64,000 nucleotides of DNA. Source: Planctomycetota bacterium (lineage in GTDB: Bacteria > Planctomycetota > UBA1135 > GCA-002686595). A model generated the notes under the pieces. That model had not been told where the DNA came from and did no database searches. It was given only the letters and a program-made list of their open reading frames with translations. The translations under genes were made by a program, and so were the position numbers. The stretch lies in assembly GCA_016795325.1 (NCBI GenBank), contig JAEUHY010000023.1, forward strand, positions 62,001 through 126,000, written 5' to 3'. Of this stretch, positions 17,351 through 26,366 are shown in pieces (position 1 is the stretch's first letter; every line of letters starts with the position of its first letter).

Positions 17351-19006
17351 TCAGCGACGTCCGAGCGCGGCGCGCAGAAGCTCCCGCGCCACGCGCCGCT
17401 TGATGGACTTGTTGGTGAGCTCCGGGCCCTTCCACCACCAGCCGTCCCGTTGCATCGCAACCGCGGCGGCCACGATTCGATCGCACACGTCCTGGAAGTC
17501 CGCGTCCGTGCAGGAATGGCTGAAGATGAAACGCGCGGCGCCGATCCAACTCAGACTCAAGCCCTCGGCGCGCAGGTAGAACTGGAGCATCCAGTTGTAG
17601 CGCGACGGCTGCGTGAACAGCGTCGTCCAGACGGACATGAGGTTCGCCACGCGCAGCGGAATCCCCGCGCGCTCCAAGCGTTGGTTGAGCAAGTTGGCGC
17701 GGCGATTCCAGCGTTCGTCGAGCCCTTCGTAACTCGCCCGACCCTCCGGAGTGTCGACGAAGCGCAAGAACTCGTTCATCGTCGCCATGACGAGCGGGTG
17801 GGAGTTGAACGTCCCGCGCGCGAAGCAGATGTCGGTGGGGCGGTCGTCGCGGTAGCGGCGCATCAGGTCGGCGCGTCCGCAGACGACGCCGATCGGAAGG
17901 CCGCCTCCGAGCGTCTTGCCGTACGTGACCATGTCCGCTTTGACGCCGAAGTACTCCTGCGCACCGCCGCGAGCCAGACGGAAGCCGAGGAACACTTCGT
18001 CGAAGATCAGCACGATCTTGCGCTCACTGCAGACTTCGCGGAGCCGCGCGAGCCAACGCGAATAGGCCGCCTTGTCGAAGTGCGCGCTGCGGTCGCTGGC
18101 GACGAGCGTCGAATCGCTCGGCGCGCCGCCGTTGGGGTTCAGCGCCTGCAGCGGGTTGACGAGCACGCAGGCGATGTCGCGCCGCTTGCGCAGCACGCGC
18201 AGCGTGTCGTCGTCCATCTCCTTGAGCGTGTAGACCTCGCGCGCCGGCCGCGGGTTGCCCACGCCGGCCTGCACGCCGTCCCACCAGCCGTGGTACGCGC
18301 CGCAGAAGCGCACGATGTGCGAGCGACCGGTGTGGTAACGCGCGAGGCGTACGGCCTGCATCACCGCCTCGGTGCCCGACATGTGGAACGAGACCTCGTC
18401 GAGCCCCGAGATCTCCTTCAGCCGTGCGACGTTGTCCGCGATCACCGGGTGGTACGGACCCAGCACCGGGCCGAGGTCCTTGACGCGCTCCACCGCGCGC
18501 TCGAGGCAGCCCTTGTAGAAGTCGTAGCCGAGCAAGTTGAGGCCGTAGGAGCCGCCCAGGTCGTAGCTCCAGTTGCCATCGAGGTCGCGCAGTCGCTCGC
18601 CTTGCGTGGCGTCGGCGAAATTGCCCACTTCCAACTGTTCGCGCACGCGGCTGCGGAACTGGAACGGAACGCGGTAGGCGTTGGTGAACTCGACGTCGGA
18701 GATGGACTCTTCGAGTTCGTGCGTGCGCTGGATGCTGATGGGAGCACGTTCGCGCAGAGCCTTGCTCAACGCCACGAAGGCCTCCCTGCGCTGTTCCGCC
18801 ACGCTTGACGGCGCTCCGTCGCATTCGAAGAACTCGCGCTCGTCGTACTCGTAGAAGCGCACCAGCTTCGAGAAGCGCAGCGCCATGCGCGCATGGCCGC
18901 GCAACGAGGGATGCTTGGCCTTCGACAGCAGCAAGCGCAGGTACGAGCGGTGGGCGAGGTACAGCGCCGGCGCGGACGCGGCGGCGTAAGCCAGAGTCTC
19001 GTTCAT
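17351..19006 (-). CDS. Class III aminotransferase, glutamate-1-semialdehyde aminomutase-like
   Basis: The 551-residue protein is a fold-type I PLP enzyme. It shows FHMSGTEAVMQAVRLARYHT (phosphate-binding region), CGAYHGWWDGVQAG, VLIFDEVFLGFR (the aspartate that pairs with the pyridine nitrogen) and MVTYGKTLGGGLPIG with the Schiff-base Lys364. Glutamate-1-semialdehyde aminomutases are about 430 residues; this one has about 110 extra residues at the N-terminus, starting with a hydrophobic stretch and then YEYDEREFFECDG. Its ATG overlaps the stop of the PHP-glycosyltransferase gene (ATGA at 19006-19003), so the two are translationally coupled. It probably aminates or isomerises a building block attached or supplied to the glycosyltransferase product. 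A haem-biosynthesis role is unlikely from this context. Confidence 0.82.
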   Translation of the reverse strand: MNETLAYAAASAPALYLAHRSYLRLLLSKAKHPSLRGHARMALRFSKLVRFYEYDEREFFECDGAPSSVAEQRREAFVALSKALRERAPISIQRTHELEESISDVEFTNAYRVPFQFRSRVREQLEVGNFADATQGERLRDLDGNWSYDLGGSYGLNLLGYDFYKGCLERAVERVKDLGPVLGPYHPVIADNVARLKEISGLDEVSFHMSGTEAVMQAVRLARYHTGRSHIVRFCGAYHGWWDGVQAGVGNPRPAREVYTLKEMDDDTLRVLRKRRDIACVLVNPLQALNPNGGAPSDSTLVASDRSAHFDKAAYSRWLARLREVCSERKIVLIFDEVFLGFRLARGGAQEYFGVKADMVTYGKTLGGGLPIGVVCGRADLMRRYRDDRPTDICFARGTFNSHPLVMATMNEFLRFVDTPEGRASYEGLDERWNRRANLLNQRLERAGIPLRVANLMSVWTTLFTQPSRYNWMLQFYLRAEGLSLSWIGAARFIFSHSCTDADFQDVCDRIVAAAVAMQRDGWWWKGPELTNKSIKRRVARELLRAALGRR

Positions 19007-21654
19007 CGCAGTGTCGCCTCCGCGTGCTCGCCGCGCGCGTCGGCCAAGCTGAACAGCGCGACCTCGGTGCGCGCCTCGGAATCCTCGCGCGCGAGCAGGT
19101 CCTTGAGCACCTTGGCCCGGCGCCGGTATTCGCTGGAATCGAGAATCGCCGTGAACGGCTGCGGAACCTGATGGATCTCGACGAACTGGCGCGCGTTCGC
19201 ACCGAGGCGTTCGCGCGTCTCGCGCTCCATCAAGCGCTCCATCGCACTCACGAGCCCGCGCACGTTGCGGCCGGCGACCTTGTAGCCCGTGAGTCCGTCG
19301 CGCATCAGTTCCTGCGGGCCTCCCATGTCGGAGACCACCACGGGCAATCCGCTGGCCTGCGCCTCGAGCGGTGCGTTGCCCCACGTGTCGGTCGTGCTGG
19401 GGAACAGCTTGGCGTCGCACGAGGCCAGCGCGATCGAGAGCTGCTCGCCTTCGAGCATGCCTGTGAAGGTTGCGGGGGCGCCCGCGAGGCGCGCTTGGAG
19501 ACCGGCGCGGTACGGCCCGTCTCCGATGATGACCAAGTGCGCGTTGGGGTGGCGTGCGCGCAACTCGAGGTAGGCGTCGGCGAGCACGCTGAGGTTCTTC
19601 TCCACGCTGACGCGGCCCACGTAGACGAACTTCACGAGTTCGTCGGCGCGCGCGAGTCCGTGCTTGCTCCAGTAGTTCGTATCGCGTTTGGCGGGGTGGA
19701 ACCGCTCGAGGTCCACCCAGCGGTCGAGCACGAGCAAGCTGCGGTTGCGCAGGCCGCGGTCGTGCAGCAGCTTCGCGATGAACTTGGACGGCACCACGAC
19801 CTCGTCCACCGAGTGGTAGAACAGGATCATGTACTTCCACGTCAGCGCTTCGAGGCTGATGTCGTGCGTGTAGTTCTCGACGTACTCGGGGAAGCAGGTG
19901 TGGTAGGTCGACGAGGTTTCGATCTGCAGGATCTTGGCCGCCGCCAAACCCGCTAGTCCCATCACGCCGGGCGTGCTGATCTGCATTTTCGTGTAGCCCG
20001 CTTCCTGGAGGTGCTTGAGCAACTCGAGGAAGGCCGGGACGCGCACCTGCAGGCCGTCGTAGTGCGGCAGGTCCATGTTCACGATCGAGGTGAACAGCAC
20101 GAGCCTGCCAGACTCGAGCATGCGGCGCACGCGCGGCTGCGCGGCGTAGTGCTCCCGTTCGGCCACGCTGAGGCAGGCGAGCACCACGAAGTCGACGCCG
20201 CGCCGTTCCGCCTCGTCGAGCATCTTCCAGATCGTGCGCGAAACGCCGTTGATCTCGAACAACGTGTCGGTGACCAGCACGAGCTTGGGCGCCTGCGGGA
20301 GGTCGAAGGCCTGGCGCACGTCGCGCACGATCTTGCGATCCGAACTCTGGTGCAGGTACGAGAGCAGGTAGGGGAGCGACACGAGCACGTTGGACGTGAC
20401 CAGCGCGACGAGTTCCTTGATCGTGCACAACAAGTTGCGCCGATCGGAGCGCGCGATGCGCTGCACGTAGCCCGTGAACAAGCGATTGAGGATCGTGTTG
20501 ACGACGAGGAAGATCTTGTCGTCGGTGCGATCCAGCGCTGCGAGTTCGCGCCGGAACTGGGCGGAGGCGAGCAGCGCGCTGACTTCCGAGGCGAGCACGC
20601 GCTCGAACGGGCGTGATGCGGTGCTCTGGCGGCGCAGCTTGCGGACGCGCTCGCTCTCGAGCGCGGCGTGCAGCTTGAGCGCGGCGTGTTCGCGCCACTT
20701 CACCTGGGACGGATCGAACACGAGCTTGAGCAGCGTCTGCACCGGTCCGCCAATCGCGATCGGTCGGCTGGTCGAGCCGCGGTTCTCTGGGCGCTGCCCG
20801 TCGTGCAGCAGCTTGAGCATCGCGTGCGCGAGCGTGACCGGTCCTCCGTGCGCGCCGGCCGCAGCGGTCTGGCGGGCGCGGATCGCGTCGATCAGGTCAT
20901 TGGGCGTCGCCGGCCGTCCCGACGGGAGCGGAAACTCCGTCCACGTGCGGCCCGGATTGATGCCCGAGTGGTCGTCGGAGCCCGAGAGCACGGCTTTGCG
21001 CCACGGCTCGTCGCCTTTTGGCGCCAACCGGTGCTTGTCCGCGAGGCGCTCGAGCCGTGCGCGGTCGAGGTTCGTGAGCAAGCGCTCGGTGAACTCGTTC
21101 AAGGAGCGCGTACGCGAGCCGTTGCGCACTTCGAGCGCATTGCACAAGAGCAGCGCCTTTTCGATGTGCTCGAGCGACAGCGCCCCCTCGCGGCCGTAGG
21201 GGCGATTCTGTGTGCTCATGAGCGGGTGCGTCATGAAGTACGCCAGTCGGTTGCCGCCTGGGCGCAGATGCTCCGTCGCGATCTGATCGTCGACGTAGGC
21301 GATCATTTCGTAGACGTTGGGGCGCAGCCGGTTCACCTCGGCGAACTGACTCTCCGTCATGTTGGCCACCGTCACGTGGATGTTGCAGCCGTCCTCCGGG
21401 AAGGTGGCCGTCATTTCCGCGCTGATGAACACATCGCGCAGGCCGGCGGCGAGCAACTCGAGCACGCCGTCGATCGAGTTGTGGTCCGTCAGCGTGACCA
21501 GCGTCATACCGCGCGCTTTCAGATCGCGGTACAGCTCGAGCGGTTTCGAGTACGACTCGGGGATCGAGAACGAGTTCGCCGCGTAGTAGTCGGTGACATT
21601 CGACGCGTACGAATGCAGATGGAAGTCGACGCGGCCAGGTGTTGCTTGCTGCAT
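19003..21654 (-). CDS. PHP phosphoesterase domain fused to GT4 glycosyltransferase
   Basis: The 883-residue protein has an N-terminal PHP metal-dependent domain: VDFHLHSYAS with Asp10, His12, His14, LTDHNSIDG with Asp57-His58, a later GAL-type block, and GSDDHSG near residue 235. From about 450 there is a GT-B glycosyltransferase of family GT4: LVTDTLFEINGVSRTIWKML, FVYVGRVSVEKNLSVLADAY, HLVIIGDGPYRAGL and the nucleotide-sugar block TDTWGNAPLEAQASGLPVV. The closest flavour is the mannosyl- or sulfoquinovosyltransferase (SqdX/PimB) group. It would transfer a hexose to a lipid or surface acceptor, with the PHP domain perhaps hydrolysing a phosphate. The 192 nt before its start is the likely promoter region. 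It is coupled to the downstream aminotransferase. Confidence 0.85.
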   Translation of the reverse strand: MQQATPGRVDFHLHSYASNVTDYYAANSFSIPESYSKPLELYRDLKARGMTLVTLTDHNSIDGVLELLAAGLRDVFISAEMTATFPEDGCNIHVTVANMTESQFAEVNRLRPNVYEMIAYVDDQIATEHLRPGGNRLAYFMTHPLMSTQNRPYGREGALSLEHIEKALLLCNALEVRNGSRTRSLNEFTERLLTNLDRARLERLADKHRLAPKGDEPWRKAVLSGSDDHSGINPGRTWTEFPLPSGRPATPNDLIDAIRARQTAAAGAHGGPVTLAHAMLKLLHDGQRPENRGSTSRPIAIGGPVQTLLKLVFDPSQVKWREHAALKLHAALESERVRKLRRQSTASRPFERVLASEVSALLASAQFRRELAALDRTDDKIFLVVNTILNRLFTGYVQRIARSDRRNLLCTIKELVALVTSNVLVSLPYLLSYLHQSSDRKIVRDVRQAFDLPQAPKLVLVTDTLFEINGVSRTIWKMLDEAERRGVDFVVLACLSVAEREHYAAQPRVRRMLESGRLVLFTSIVNMDLPHYDGLQVRVPAFLELLKHLQEAGYTKMQISTPGVMGLAGLAAAKILQIETSSTYHTCFPEYVENYTHDISLEALTWKYMILFYHSVDEVVVPSKFIAKLLHDRGLRNRSLLVLDRWVDLERFHPAKRDTNYWSKHGLARADELVKFVYVGRVSVEKNLSVLADAYLELRARHPNAHLVIIGDGPYRAGLQARLAGAPATFTGMLEGEQLSIALASCDAKLFPSTTDTWGNAPLEAQASGLPVVVSDMGGPQELMRDGLTGYKVAGRNVRGLVSAMERLMERETRERLGANARQFVEIHQVPQPFTAILDSSEYRRRAKVLKDLLAREDSEARTEVALFSLADARGEHAEATLR

Positions 21655-21846
21655 GCCAGGCGAGTCCGAGGGCTCGACGGTGGTGAGTGCGAGTCCAGAC
21701 GCGCCAACGCCAAGCGTGGGCGACGAGCGACAGCGAACGTCAGCGCGTACGGGGCGGACTGCACGGTGCGCACATACACCACGCGCATGTGCAGGCCCGG
21801 CGAGCGCTGCGTCAAGAGACGGTTGCGCTTTGCCCGGACGTTCCGC

Positions 21847-22395
21847 TCAGGCGTCCAGATGAGCCCGTAGGAGCACCAGGGCGCGGTACCAACGCGCCTT
21901 CACGCCGCCGGCGCTGACGCCCAGACGTTGCGCAATCCGTTCGAACGACAGTCCGGACACGGCGTGGAGTCGGACCACGCGCATGTCCTCCATGGGCAGA
22001 TCCTGTGACAAACGAACAAGCGCAGCGCGGAGATCGGCTCGTTGAGCTTGGCAGGCATGCACCGAAAGCGAGTCGGCGTGGTCACCCAGCGCCTCTGCAC
22101 GAGGCCGTACGGCGCGCTTGCGCCGTGCGTCCGCCAGGGTCACCTCGCAGATGCGCCGAATCCAGGTTTCGAGGCTTGCCTCGCCGCGGTAGTTGGGCAA
22201 CGACGTGAGCACGCGCAGGAGCGCGTCCTGTTTCACGTCTTCGAGGTCAGCCCGCGAGAGAGCCCAATCGCCCTGGCGGTTGATGTGCGCCAACCAGCGC
22301 TCCGCTACGCCGAGGCGCTTCTCGAGTTGCACGAGCGCCCAACCGTCCGACTCGCGGACGCGGCGAACCAACTCGAGATCTTCACTCGGCGACAT
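21847..22395 (-). CDS. ECF-type RNA polymerase sigma factor
   Basis: The 182-residue protein has region 2 (LEDVKQDALLRVLTSLPNYR followed by SLETWIRRICEVTLADARRK) and region 4 (MRVVRLHAVSGLSFERIAQR then LGVSAGGVKARWYRAL, a helix-turn-helix). The start ATG at 22395 gives a standard ECF length; a longer upstream frame lacks sigma features. It reads away from the DUF1800/DUF1501 genes, sharing a 239-nt divergent promoter region with them, so it may control them. No anti-sigma gene is adjacent. The PHP-glycosyltransferase gene lies downstream on the same strand after 192 nt and might be cotranscribed. Confidence 0.85.
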   Translation of the reverse strand: MSPSEDLELVRRVRESDGWALVQLEKRLGVAERWLAHINRQGDWALSRADLEDVKQDALLRVLTSLPNYRGEASLETWIRRICEVTLADARRKRAVRPRAEALGDHADSLSVHACQAQRADLRAALVRLSQDLPMEDMRVVRLHAVSGLSFERIAQRLGVSAGGVKARWYRALVLLRAHLDA

Positions 22396-22634
22396 GGGGT
22401 GGTGCGGCGCGCGGGCGCCGGCGTGTTGAGCGGATCTGCTCGTGCATCTAAGCCCCGCTGCATCGAGTGACGGTTGCAACAAAGCGCTGCGCGATTCGCG
22501 ATTCTCTGAACTGGGAGCCCCCTCCACGCGACCACCACTTACCGCGGCAAGCACGCTTGCTTCGCCGTGGACGCTGCGCTCGAACGCGCGGCATCGTTCG
22601 CGAGGTCCCTGGTACCCCAAGTCGAGAACTCTCC

Positions 22635-24485
22635 ATGGTGCACAACGTCTCACGGCGCACACCGCGCCTCGCAGCGCTGCTAGCGGCAGCGTTGGCTGGC
22701 TCGGTCGCGCAGGCGCAATCCGTCTTCACGCCCGCAGAACTCAGTCGTGCGGGCCACGTGCTGCGTCGCATGCAGCACGGCGCGTCGATCTTCGACTACC
22801 CGCAAGTGCTGGCGGACACGACGACTCCGCAGAGCACGAAGATCGTCAACTACATCCTCGCGAAGACCAGCCAGACACCGATCAACGCGGGCGCGGAGGC
22901 GAACAACCTGCTCGGGCTGTATCCGTTCCCGTTGGCCGTGGGGCTCGGCGCGCCGACCGCGCCTGGGCACGTGCCGCAGAGCGCATCGAGCGGCTGGCGT
23001 GTGCACGAGTTGGCTGAGGCCTCGATCATCCGCGCCATCTGGTCCGAGGACACCTTGCGCGAGGTGATGGCCCGTTTCTGGGCCGAGCACTTCAACACCA
23101 ACTGGGGCACGGTGTGGTTCCACCTGCGCAATCGATTCCAGAACGAGGGTTACGCCAACCCCGACGCGCTCGCGCAGGACTACGCCACCTACTTCGAGTG
23201 GCAGCAGAACGACCTGTTCCGCACGCGCGCGTTCGGGACGTTCCGCTCACTGCTCGAGGCGAGCGCCGGCAGCGCGGACAACGGCGGAATGTCCGGATCC
23301 AATCTGATTCCGGGGGCCGCGATGATGATCTACCTCGACAGCGTGAACAGTCAGGGCCCCAAGCCCAACGAGAACTACGCGCGAGAGTTGTTCGAGCTCC
23401 ACACGATGGGGCCGAGTTCTCCGTTCCCGACTGCGCTGGGCGCTGTCCTACTGCCGAACTACTCGTACCAGGACATCCTCGACGGCGCCGCGATCTTCTC
23501 GGGTTGGACGCTCACGAACCTCTCGACGCCGCCGACGGCGCCGAATCTGGTCTTCAGCTTCCGCCCTACCGTTTGCGGGACCACGACGACGGGGCATGTG
23601 ACCAACTGTCCTACGCCGGGTTCGAAGACGCTGTTTGACGACGCGTACCTTCAGCCGTTCGTGGGCCAGTTCCCGGTCACGGAGAACCAGACTCTTGCGA
23701 CGGAGGGACTCGCGTTGTTGGACCACCTCGCAAACAGTCCGGCAACGGCCTACTTCATCTCGGAGAAGCTCTACCGGCTGTTCATCAAGGATGTCGAGCC
23801 CGCGCCGTTCGACCCGCTCATCATGCAGTGTGTGAATGCGTGGTACACACTCCCGGGCGGGAACATCCAGGGCGTCCTGCAGGTGTTGTTCACTTCGAAC
23901 GAGTTCATCAACGACACCACGACGCGCTGGACGAATGAACGACAGCCGCTCGACGCGGTCGCCCAGACTGTCGACACGTTCCACGGCCTGGGTTTCAACC
24001 CTGCCGGCGGGACGGCGGCGGAGCAGAAGGCGCGCATCACTCGCGTGCGTTTCCTGATCGAGGAGTACGGCGGCCAGTACCTGTTCCGCTACGGCCCACC
24101 GGATGGATTCACTCGCGGCGACTGCGAGCTGGTCACGACCTCGCGGATGCTCGGTGCGACTCGGCTTCGCCAGGAGCTCTACACGCTGTTCGGGCCGTTC
24201 ACCACGAACTACCCCAGTGTGTTCTTCGACTACTTCGCGAACTTGGGGTTCCTCAATTGGACCGACCCGGCCAGCATCGTGAACTGGTTCAACTTCGCGG
24301 CTTTCAACAACGAACTGAGCGGCGGTGACCAGACTCTGCTCAACCTGTTCCTGATCACGGACCTGAACGAGAACTTCGGGAACACGCTGTTGACCGATGC
24401 GGCCACGAACTTCCCGGTCTTCGTCCAGCGCGTCACGACCGGCCTCGCCTACATCGCCTGCCACACCCTCAACTCCCTCAAGTGA
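22635..24485 (+). CDS. Secreted DUF1800 family protein
   Basis: The 616-residue protein has a signal peptide (RRTPRLAALLAAALAGSVAQA) beginning at the ATG at 22635. The mature protein shows DUF1800 hallmarks: REVMARFWAEHFNTNWG, the PNENYARELFELHTMG block near residue 250, YSYQDILDGAAIFSGWTL, and LYRLFIKDVEP in the second half. DUF1800 proteins are exported and almost always paired with a DUF1501 protein, as here, where the next start lies 12 nt downstream. The biochemical function is not established; a role in export or surface processing is assumed for such pairs. Codon use is a little less GC-rich than in the flanking genes, judged by eye. Confidence 0.88.
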   Translation: MVHNVSRRTPRLAALLAAALAGSVAQAQSVFTPAELSRAGHVLRRMQHGASIFDYPQVLADTTTPQSTKIVNYILAKTSQTPINAGAEANNLLGLYPFPLAVGLGAPTAPGHVPQSASSGWRVHELAEASIIRAIWSEDTLREVMARFWAEHFNTNWGTVWFHLRNRFQNEGYANPDALAQDYATYFEWQQNDLFRTRAFGTFRSLLEASAGSADNGGMSGSNLIPGAAMMIYLDSVNSQGPKPNENYARELFELHTMGPSSPFPTALGAVLLPNYSYQDILDGAAIFSGWTLTNLSTPPTAPNLVFSFRPTVCGTTTTGHVTNCPTPGSKTLFDDAYLQPFVGQFPVTENQTLATEGLALLDHLANSPATAYFISEKLYRLFIKDVEPAPFDPLIMQCVNAWYTLPGGNIQGVLQVLFTSNEFINDTTTRWTNERQPLDAVAQTVDTFHGLGFNPAGGTAAEQKARITRVRFLIEEYGGQYLFRYGPPDGFTRGDCELVTTSRMLGATRLRQELYTLFGPFTTNYPSVFFDYFANLGFLNWTDPASIVNWFNFAAFNNELSGGDQTLLNLFLITDLNENFGNTLLTDAATNFPVFVQRVTTGLAYIACHTLNSLK

Positions 24486-24496
24486 GCGCACTCCCC

Positions 24497-26065
24497 ATGG
24501 ACCACTCCTCACGCTTCGACCGTCGTGCAGCACTGAAGGCCGGAATCGCTGGCGGCTTGGCGGCTGCATTGGCCCGAACCTCTTCGGGCTTCACCGCGCC
24601 GCTGATGGCGAATACGAACCACAAGCTGCTGACCATCTTCCTGCGCGGCGGCCATGACGCGAACAGCGTCGTGATTCCCTACGGAGACCCCGGCTACTCG
24701 GTGGCCAATCGCGGGATCCTCAACAGCGCCACCGGTGCGAATGGCACCTTCATTCCGAGCGCCAACGCGCTGGCCCTCTCGGGGGCGCTTCCCAATCCGT
24801 TGGCTGTTGGGCTCAGCCCGGCTTTGGCGCCCGTCCTCCCACTGGTCAACGCGACCAGTCCGCGACTGGTGTTCCTCCACGCAGTCGGCAACCCCGCCCG
24901 CACCGGATCGCACTTCGACGACATGCGCACCTGGGAGACGGCGATCCCACAGTGCTCCATCCCGTCGGGTTTCGACTTGGAGGAGGGCTGGGTCACACGT
25001 GTCGTCAGCGAACTGCTCGGCGGCGGCATCGGCGCAGCGAGTGTGTCGGAGACGATGCAGCAGCTGTACCGCACGCGCCTGCTTCCGAACAACACGTTCC
25101 GCCCCGACCGCGTGCTCCCGCATGTTCGCGCGTTGCGCAACTACCCCGACAACACGGCCGGCGTGTACTCGTTGGGCACGACGATGCCTGCGCTCGACAC
25201 GAAGCTCACCGGTGTGGTCGGCCCGCCTCCGTCGGGGCTGCGGGCTCTGTTCTCTGGCGGAGCGGGCAAGGACGCCTTCGCTCGCGTCGTCGGTCGACAG
25301 ATGGTGGAGAGCGCTGTCGCAGCGGCGCCGGTGGTGACGACGGACTACATTCCGATGGGCGCTGCGATGTACCCGTTCGGCATGACGGGCGTCGGCGCGA
25401 CCCATCCCTACACGACTCCCGCCAACGCGGGACTGCTCGCGGACAATGGGCAGATCCGGCGCTTCTTCATGTATCTGCGCGATGCGATGGCCTTGCTGCG
25501 CGACGTGCCGGGCGTGAACGTTGCGGGCATCGAACTGGGCGGGTTCGACACGCACTCTGACCAAGGTGGGTTCGACCAGAACCCCGCCGTCAACGCGATC
25601 CGAGGCCAACTCGCCCAGCTGATCAACGCCGTCGCGTTCGGTGTCGCTTCCGTCGATGCGGAGGTTCAAGCCGGAGCATTCTCGGGCGGCAGCCTCACCG
25701 TGCTGGTGATCAGCGAGTTCGGACGCACCTCCGCTGTCAACAACTCCGGCGGCACCGATCACGGCGGCTCGACCTGCGTCTGGGTCGCCGGCAACCGAGT
25801 GGTCCCGTCGGTCACTAGCGGCGTCGTGTTCAACACCGCACCCAGTGAGTGGCCGGGACTGTTCTCGGCCAACGATCAGACCTTTGGCTGCCCAGGCAAC
25901 CCCTTGTCGCCGCCGCCCTACCAGTTCATGCGGATCGCCACCGACTACCGCGCGGTCTACGCGCGGATCTTCCGTCAGCTCTACGGCGTCAACTCGACGC
26001 AGATCGACCAGGTGATCCCCGGCTACAGCACGGCGGGCCTGGTCGAACCTGTGTTCCTCGTCTGA
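24497..26065 (+). CDS. Tat-exported DUF1501 family protein
   Basis: The 522-residue protein (counted from the ATG at 24497) begins with a twin-arginine signal, FDRRAALKAGIAGG. An alternative GTG at 24482 overlaps the DUF1800 stop (GTGA) and adds five residues. DUF1501 features include LLTIFLRGGHDANSVVIPYG, GFDTHSDQGG near residue 350 and LVISEFGRTSAVNNSGGTDHG, giving the metal-site pattern of the alkaline-phosphatase/sulfatase superfamily. The family has a sulfatase-like fold, but its substrate is not known. Pairing with DUF1800 is conserved in many Gram-negative lineages. A 25-bp hairpin follows 20 nt after the stop and probably ends the two-gene transcript. Confidence 0.88.
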   Translation: MDHSSRFDRRAALKAGIAGGLAAALARTSSGFTAPLMANTNHKLLTIFLRGGHDANSVVIPYGDPGYSVANRGILNSATGANGTFIPSANALALSGALPNPLAVGLSPALAPVLPLVNATSPRLVFLHAVGNPARTGSHFDDMRTWETAIPQCSIPSGFDLEEGWVTRVVSELLGGGIGAASVSETMQQLYRTRLLPNNTFRPDRVLPHVRALRNYPDNTAGVYSLGTTMPALDTKLTGVVGPPPSGLRALFSGGAGKDAFARVVGRQMVESAVAAAPVVTTDYIPMGAAMYPFGMTGVGATHPYTTPANAGLLADNGQIRRFFMYLRDAMALLRDVPGVNVAGIELGGFDTHSDQGGFDQNPAVNAIRGQLAQLINAVAFGVASVDAEVQAGAFSGGSLTVLVISEFGRTSAVNNSGGTDHGGSTCVWVAGNRVVPSVTSGVVFNTAPSEWPGLFSANDQTFGCPGNPLSPPPYQFMRIATDYRAVYARIFRQLYGVNSTQIDQVIPGYSTAGLVEPVFLV

Positions 26066-26366
26066 GTCCCGCGGGGACGGCCTTCGCGCGAGGCGCACGC
26101 CCAACGTCGACTTCGACGTTGGGCGTGCGCCTCGCGCCGTTCCCGCGGAGGGCGGCGCCGACCCGCGCACAGCGCAGGACGGGCGCGAACCGGGGCGGCG
26201 CAGTCGTCAGCGGGTCGCAACGATGCTGCAAAGTCGCTTGGGGCGCCCCCTCAACGCTCGAACTCCTCCTACCATGGTCGTTTGCGAGGGGTTCGCGGCG
26301 GGAGTGGCCCGTCGCACTCCTCGTCGTATCGCGCCTCCTTCGCCACCTTTCACAGCTCCACACCTC
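26066..26366. other. 301-nt intergenic region
   Basis: Apart from the 25-bp hairpin near its left end I see no coding frame with a plausible start or protein-like composition. The right part presumably holds the promoter of the secreted propeller gene at 26367; no confident promoter boxes could be assigned. Confidence 0.5.
26086..26137. terminator. 25-bp perfect hairpin after the DUF1800/DUF1501 unit
   Basis: Bases 26086-26110 pair perfectly with 26113-26137 around a 2-nt loop. The stem starts 20 nt after the DUF1501 stop. There is no following T-run, so it may stop transcription by another route or protect the mRNA 3' end. It is unusually long and symmetrical, and it acts equally on both strands. 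Confidence 0.6.

Noticed and set aside
17351..19006. Class III aminotransferase as hemL for haem biosynthesis
   Set aside because: The N-terminal extension and coupling to a glycosyltransferase argue against it, although the fold is shared.
19007..20698. Apparent 560-residue N-terminal extension of the aminotransferase
   Set aside because: The segment lies out of frame over the PHP-glycosyltransferase gene and is arginine-rich; the ATGA overlap at 19006 gives a proper start.
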